Assembly (NCBI RefSeq): GCF_937919355.1
Contig: NZ_CALFSA010000202.1
Coordinates: forward strand, 1 to 8,220
Length of the DNA: 8,220 bases
Direction: 5' to 3'
Origin: an uncultured Methanofollis sp.
GTDB lineage: Archaea > Halobacteriota > Methanomicrobia > Methanomicrobiales > Methanofollaceae
How positions within the stretch are numbered: position 1 is the first letter of the stretch; every line of letters starts with the position of its first letter. The notes beneath the pieces are model-generated. The model had not been told where the DNA came from and did not search any database. It was given only the letters and a program-made list of their open reading frames with translations. A program made the translations under genes and the position numbers. Shown one piece after another: positions 5,306 through 8,220 of the stretch.

Positions 5306-5351
5306 CCGTTAAAAGTGGATATAGTACGACACCCTAATAAATAATCGCTTC
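5306..5351. promoter_or_regulatory. Overlapping divergent promoters of the HTH regulator and tiaS
   Basis: Forty-six to fifty bp carry signals for both directions. On the plus strand GATATAGT (5318-5325) would start transcription near 5348, only a few nt before the tiaS ATG at 5352, which has no Shine-Dalgarno sequence; tiaS is therefore probably leaderless. On the minus strand TTATTTATTAGG (about 5345-5334) would start near 5313, about 14 nt before the regulator ATG. The two polymerase footprints must overlap, so the genes may compete or be co-regulated. Confidence 0.5.
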
Positions 5352-6569
5352 ATGTTCATAGGGATCGACGACACCGACTCTCCTGCAGGCATGTGCACGA
5401 CCTACCTCGGGGCACGCCTCGTCGAGGCGCTCCGGGATGCAGGTCTGGAGGTCTTCGAGGTGAGACTGGTCAGGCTCAACCCGAACGCGCCCTTCAAGAC
5501 ACGGGGGAACGCGGCGGTCTGCATAGAGGCCGGAGGAGACAGTGAAGTTGCATTCTCCCTTGCATCGGGACTCGTCGAGGAACTTGCAGAATTTTCCTGC
5601 GCAAACACCAACCCAGGCCTTGTCGTGGCAGAACGTCGTCCCGACCCGGCCTTCTACTGGAAGGCGGTGCAGGACTTCTGCACCATCGAGGAGGCACGTG
5701 CCGTCCTCGACAGGGAGGGCGCGCAATACCGCGGCTGGAAGAATGGGAGGGGACTCATCGGGGCGACCGCCGCAGTCGCGAGCGTCCTTCCCGACAGGAC
5801 ATGGGAACTTCTTGCGTACCGCCGGAGAGCGCTCTGGGGGACGCCGCGGCGCGTCGAAAGAGCGTCGATCTTTGCGGCCGAGGCTGAGACCTGGCCGCAT
5901 ACCTGGGACTCGGTGGACAGGGAGAACAATGTTGTCGTCTGCGTCCCTCACACCCCCGACCCGGTCCTCTTCGGTATCCGCGGCGAGAGTCCTGCATGGG
6001 TGACGCGGGCGCGGTCCTTCATCAGGGCCGAAGAGACAGAACGCGAGCAGGTCTGGGTGACGAACCAGGGCACCGACGTTCACCTCATCGCCCGGACTAT
6101 CGGGTCCCTGCTGGAGGGAAGGTCGTACCGCGTCCCCGGCAGGGTGGCGGAAAGGCCGACGACCGGCGAGGGCGGGCATGTCTGTCTTGTCCTGGGAGAC
6201 GGGGACCGGCACCTCACCTGCATGGCCTTTGAACCGACGAAGGGCTTCAGGGATGTTGTGCGGGGACTTATCCCCGGCGACACCGTCCTCGCCTGCGGGA
6301 GTTACAAGCACGGGACACTCAACCTCGAAAAGATCCGCATCGACGCTCTTGCAGACGACCGGGCGGTCAGGCCGCCTCTCTGCCCGGCATGCGGCACGCG
6401 GATGACCTCCGCCGGGAAGGAGAAGGGCTACAAGTGCCGGACATGTGGAGCGAGGTCGAAGGAACCGGAGGTCGTCACAAGATCACGGGCTATACGGACT
6501 GGCTGGTTCGAAGTGCCGCCCACGGCGCGGCGCCACCTCTCAAAACCCCTGACCCGGGATATCACGTAG
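5352..6569 (+). CDS. tiaS: tRNA(Ile2) 2-agmatinylcytidine synthetase TiaS
   Basis: TiaS uses ATP to attach agmatine to C34 in the anticodon of tRNA(Ile2), making agmatidine so that the tRNA reads AUA and not AUG. It is an essential archaeal counterpart of bacterial TilS. The N-terminus MFIGIDDTDSPAGMCTTYLG (residues 1-20) is the family's Asp-rich nucleotide/metal site with the conserved Thr pair involved in catalysis. LVRLNPNAPFKTRGNAAVCI (about 38-57) and GWKNGRGLIGATAAVASVLP (about 126-145) are further family blocks. An OB-fold-like RNA-binding part (about 255-330, RVPGRVAERPTTGEGGHVCL to LEKIRID) follows, and a C-terminal zinc ribbon has C344-x2-C347 and C362-x2-C365. The 405 residues match the family and no key block is missing. 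The start ATG at 5352 lies right at the conserved N-terminus and leaves almost no leader. It is divergent from the HTH regulator. Confidence 0.97.
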   Translation: MFIGIDDTDSPAGMCTTYLGARLVEALRDAGLEVFEVRLVRLNPNAPFKTRGNAAVCIEAGGDSEVAFSLASGLVEELAEFSCANTNPGLVVAERRPDPAFYWKAVQDFCTIEEARAVLDREGAQYRGWKNGRGLIGATAAVASVLPDRTWELLAYRRRALWGTPRRVERASIFAAEAETWPHTWDSVDRENNVVVCVPHTPDPVLFGIRGESPAWVTRARSFIRAEETEREQVWVTNQGTDVHLIARTIGSLLEGRSYRVPGRVAERPTTGEGGHVCLVLGDGDRHLTCMAFEPTKGFRDVVRGLIPGDTVLACGSYKHGTLNLEKIRIDALADDRAVRPPLCPACGTRMTSAGKEKGYKCRTCGARSKEPEVVTRSRAIRTGWFEVPPTARRHLSKPLTRDIT

Positions 6570-6686
6570 AAATAAGCGGGGGAAAGTGCGAGAACCCGGA
6601 TGTATCCCGGCACCTCCAGTCCCGCTAAAGATGTCTCCAGCCCATATTTTCAACAAAAAAAGACATTTCTGGCTGCGTAAGCACTA

Positions 6687-6740
6687 TGAGGTTACACGAC
6701 CATTATTATACGTGAAATTGTCCCGTCCTTCATAACCTCA
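6687..6740. promoter_or_regulatory. Inverted TGAGGTTA pair flanking the MFS promoter (candidate operator)
   Basis: TGAGGTTA (6687-6694) and its exact inverse TAACCTCA (6733-6740) bracket the TATA box, 46 bp centre to centre. The upstream half lies just before the BRE position, the downstream half at the predicted start site. This is the expected layout for two half-sites or two operators of a transporter-specific repressor. No regulator gene is adjacent in view. Confidence 0.45.
6702..6711 (+). promoter_or_regulatory. TATA box of the MFS transporter gene
   Basis: ATTATTATAC sits about 26 bp before 6732, which would leave a leader of about 15 nt before the ATG at 6747. No GGTGA-type ribosome-binding site is visible in that leader. 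Confidence 0.5.
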
Positions 6741-6746
6741 GATATC

Positions 6747-8159
6747 ATGCTCTTTCATACGCCTATCCATACATCATCCCATTATCCCCGTCTGCTCCTT
6801 GTCCTCCTCTGTGCCGCTGTTATGGCAGTGATGGCCGGCGAGGCGATGCTCGTCGCCGCCTTCCCTCGTATCGAGGCCGAGTTCGGGATCTCGTCCATCG
6901 CCACTGCCTGGATCCTGCCGGCGATGATGCTCGTCGGCGTTGTGATGATGCCAGCCCTCGGATCTCTCGGAGATATCCACGGCAAAAAGACCATGCTCAT
7001 CATCTGCCTTGCGGTCTATGCCACCGGGGTCATATTCGGCGGTTTTGCCGGCGACATCGTCTCACTCCTCCTGTGCCGGTTTCTGCAGGGGATCGGGCTC
7101 GGGATCGCACCCATAGCATGTGCTCTCATCGCCGAACAGCTCCCCCGTCCACGCGTGCCAGGAGCCCTCGGCCTTCTTTCGGCCACAGACGGTGCCGGGA
7201 CCGTCGTTGGTGTTCTCGCAGGATCGTGCATTGTTGAGTGGGCGGGCTGGAGGACGTGCTATCATATTGCAGCACCGGTCGCTCTCCTGATCCTCATCGC
7301 GGCATGGGTACTTGTGCGGCCCTCACCGGTCAGGTCGACCCGCCGGATCGACGTCCCGGGGATTGCCCTCCTCTCCATCGCCCTCTTCAGCGGTCTCCTC
7401 GCCCTCTCCTTTCTCAACATCACCCTCGGCGTTATCTCTGTCTGCACCCTCACGGGCTTCCTTTTCTGGGAGCGGAAGACAAAATCCCCACTATTCGACC
7501 TCCGCTTTGTCCGGAGGCACCCCATGCCGACCGTATGCATCAACGCAGGCATGGTGATGCTCCTCTACTTCCTCCTCCTCCAGGTGATGCCTTATGTCAT
7601 CGAAAGCCCGGCCGGTCTCGGCCTCTCGGCCATCGCCGTCGGCCTCATCATGGTGCCCGGCACGGTGGCCGACATGATCTCAGGCGTCGCCGCCGGCAGA
7701 TTCGCCGGGATGAAGGGTATCAGGATCCCCTATCTTATCGGCGCCCTGGAACTCGCCATCGCCTGCATGCTGCTGCTCATCCTCCCCCTCTCGGCACCCC
7801 TGCTTGTCATCGTCTGGATTGCCGTCTCCTCGGGGATGTCGATCCTCATCACCGTCGACAGCATCGCTGTCGTTGCCTCGGCACGCCCGGACCGGATGGC
7901 CACGGCCAGTTCCCTGGTCCACACCTTCCAGAACCTCGGCGGCGCCGTCGGTCCCCTTGTTGCCGGGCTTGCTCTTGCCGGGTCAAAGCAGTCGTACAGC
8001 GGATTTTCGACAGCTTTCCTCATAGGAATGATCATCTCGGGGTTCGTCCTTGTCCAGGCGGTGCGGTTGCGACAGCGAAAAAAGGCAGCAGGACCTGCGA
8101 CCATCATGAGTACTGGCGTGGCCGGCGAAGATACCAAAAAAAGTTCAGGCGAGGCCTGA
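6747..8159 (+). CDS. MFS transporter, DHA2-like with about 14 membrane segments
   Basis: This is an inner-membrane secondary transporter of the major facilitator superfamily, probably a proton-coupled drug or metabolite exporter of the 14-TM DHA2 type. Hydrophobic segments fall at about residues 15-38, 51-71, 82-100, 104-128, 140-162, 171-190, 203-223, 225-241, 262-285, 293-313, 328-347, 350-375, 387-411 and 421-440. Motif A is seen as GSLGDIHGKK (72-81), the motif B Arg in CRFLQGIGLG (110-119) and a motif C-like Gly-rich stretch DGAGTVVGVLAG (148-159) before WAGWR (165-169). The polar C-terminal tail (about 441-470, Lys/Ser-rich) is cytoplasmic; its last 4 codons plus the stop overlap the end of the convergent oxidoreductase gene. 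ATG 6747 is 8 residues before the first possible membrane-proximal stretch and follows a TATA box. The substrate cannot be deduced. Confidence 0.93.
   Translation: MLFHTPIHTSSHYPRLLLVLLCAAVMAVMAGEAMLVAAFPRIEAEFGISSIATAWILPAMMLVGVVMMPALGSLGDIHGKKTMLIICLAVYATGVIFGGFAGDIVSLLLCRFLQGIGLGIAPIACALIAEQLPRPRVPGALGLLSATDGAGTVVGVLAGSCIVEWAGWRTCYHIAAPVALLILIAAWVLVRPSPVRSTRRIDVPGIALLSIALFSGLLALSFLNITLGVISVCTLTGFLFWERKTKSPLFDLRFVRRHPMPTVCINAGMVMLLYFLLLQVMPYVIESPAGLGLSAIAVGLIMVPGTVADMISGVAAGRFAGMKGIRIPYLIGALELAIACMLLLILPLSAPLLVIVWIAVSSGMSILITVDSIAVVASARPDRMATASSLVHTFQNLGGAVGPLVAGLALAGSKQSYSGFSTAFLIGMIISGFVLVQAVRLRQRKKAAGPATIMSTGVAGEDTKKSSGEA
8136..8142 (-). terminator. T7 terminator of the oxidoreductase gene, inside the MFS coding end
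   Basis: On the minus strand seven T (8142-8136) follow the TGA stop by two bases. The tract is read on the plus strand as the Lys codons near the end of the MFS protein, so one sequence serves as coding sequence in one direction and probable terminator in the other. Confidence 0.5.
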
Positions 8160-8220
8160 AAGCCCCAGCTCTGCGAGTTTTTCCTTCTTCGGCACGCCGT
8201 GCTTGTCCCAGCCGCGGATC
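8145..8220 (-). CDS. Aldehyde:ferredoxin oxidoreductase family protein, last 24 codons (5' part outside window)
   Basis: The minus strand reads IRGWDKHGVPKKEKLAEL then GLSGLA and a TGA at 8147-8145. The pattern RGWD-x2-G-[IV]-P-x3-KL-x-ELGL is the characteristic C-terminus of tungsten-pterin aldehyde:ferredoxin oxidoreductases, which oxidise aldehydes to acids while reducing ferredoxin and are common in methanogens. Only the tail is in view, so the cofactor sites and the subtype cannot be checked. The gene converges on the MFS transporter and overlaps its last 15 bp, stop codon included. Confidence 0.72.
   Translation of the reverse strand, partial: IRGWDKHGVPKKEKLAELGLSGLA

Larger units (their letters stand above)
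6570..6746. other. Intergenic region between tiaS and the MFS gene
   Basis: After the tiaS stop, AGCGGG (6575-6580) can pair with CCCGCT (6621-6626), enclosing a small CCGG-CCGG hairpin (about 6596-6610). This may be a weak terminator or an mRNA 3' structure; only a TTTT (6647-6650) follows. An A7 tract lies at 6654-6660. The rest carries the MFS promoter. No small gene is supported. Confidence 0.4.

Overview
The window looks like chromosomal DNA from a GC-rich methanogenic archaeon, most likely of the order Methanomicrobiales (Methanofollis or Methanoculleus type). The evidence is a group II chaperonin (thermosome), the archaea-only tRNA-modifying enzyme TiaS, an archaea-specific XRE-type regulator family, GGTGA ribosome-binding sites, TATA-box promoters and oligo-T terminators. 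The genus is an inference from overall character, not from a marker gene.

Layout. Positions 3-1259 (+) hold the C-terminal part of a methyl-accepting chemotaxis protein whose start lies off the left edge. A CheW adaptor (1271-1741, +) follows after 11 bp, so the two form a signalling pair, and a T7 tract ends the unit. From 1742 to 2669 there is a gene-free, AT-richer stretch of about 930 bp packed with inverted and direct repeats. Its core (1970-2361) consists of six copies of one module: a conserved segment of about 20 nt followed by a short hairpin. Three copies point left and three point right, around a central segment with nested complementarity (2138-2228). This is the most unusual part of the window.

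Next come two genes on the minus strand: the thermosome subunit (4328-2670), with its own TATA box, an 18-bp dyad at the predicted transcription start and a hairpin/T7 terminator, and upstream of it an XRE-type regulator (5299-4388) whose stop codon lies 6 bp from the thermosome TATA box. The regulator and tiaS (5352-6569, +) are divergent, with promoters overlapping in about 50 bp. tiaS appears to be leaderless or nearly so. An MFS transporter with about 14 predicted membrane segments (6747-8159, +) follows, and its promoter is bracketed by an inverted TGAGGTTA pair. At the right edge, 24 codons of a convergent minus-strand gene (8220-8145) match the typical C-terminus of aldehyde:ferredoxin oxidoreductases; this end overlaps the transporter by 15 bp.

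The genes serve separate jobs: chemosensory signalling, protein folding and its possible control, tRNA(Ile2) maturation, and export or uptake of a small molecule. They do not form one pathway. The best candidate for something undescribed is the hairpin-module array; second is the thermosome operator candidate together with the adjacent regulator.
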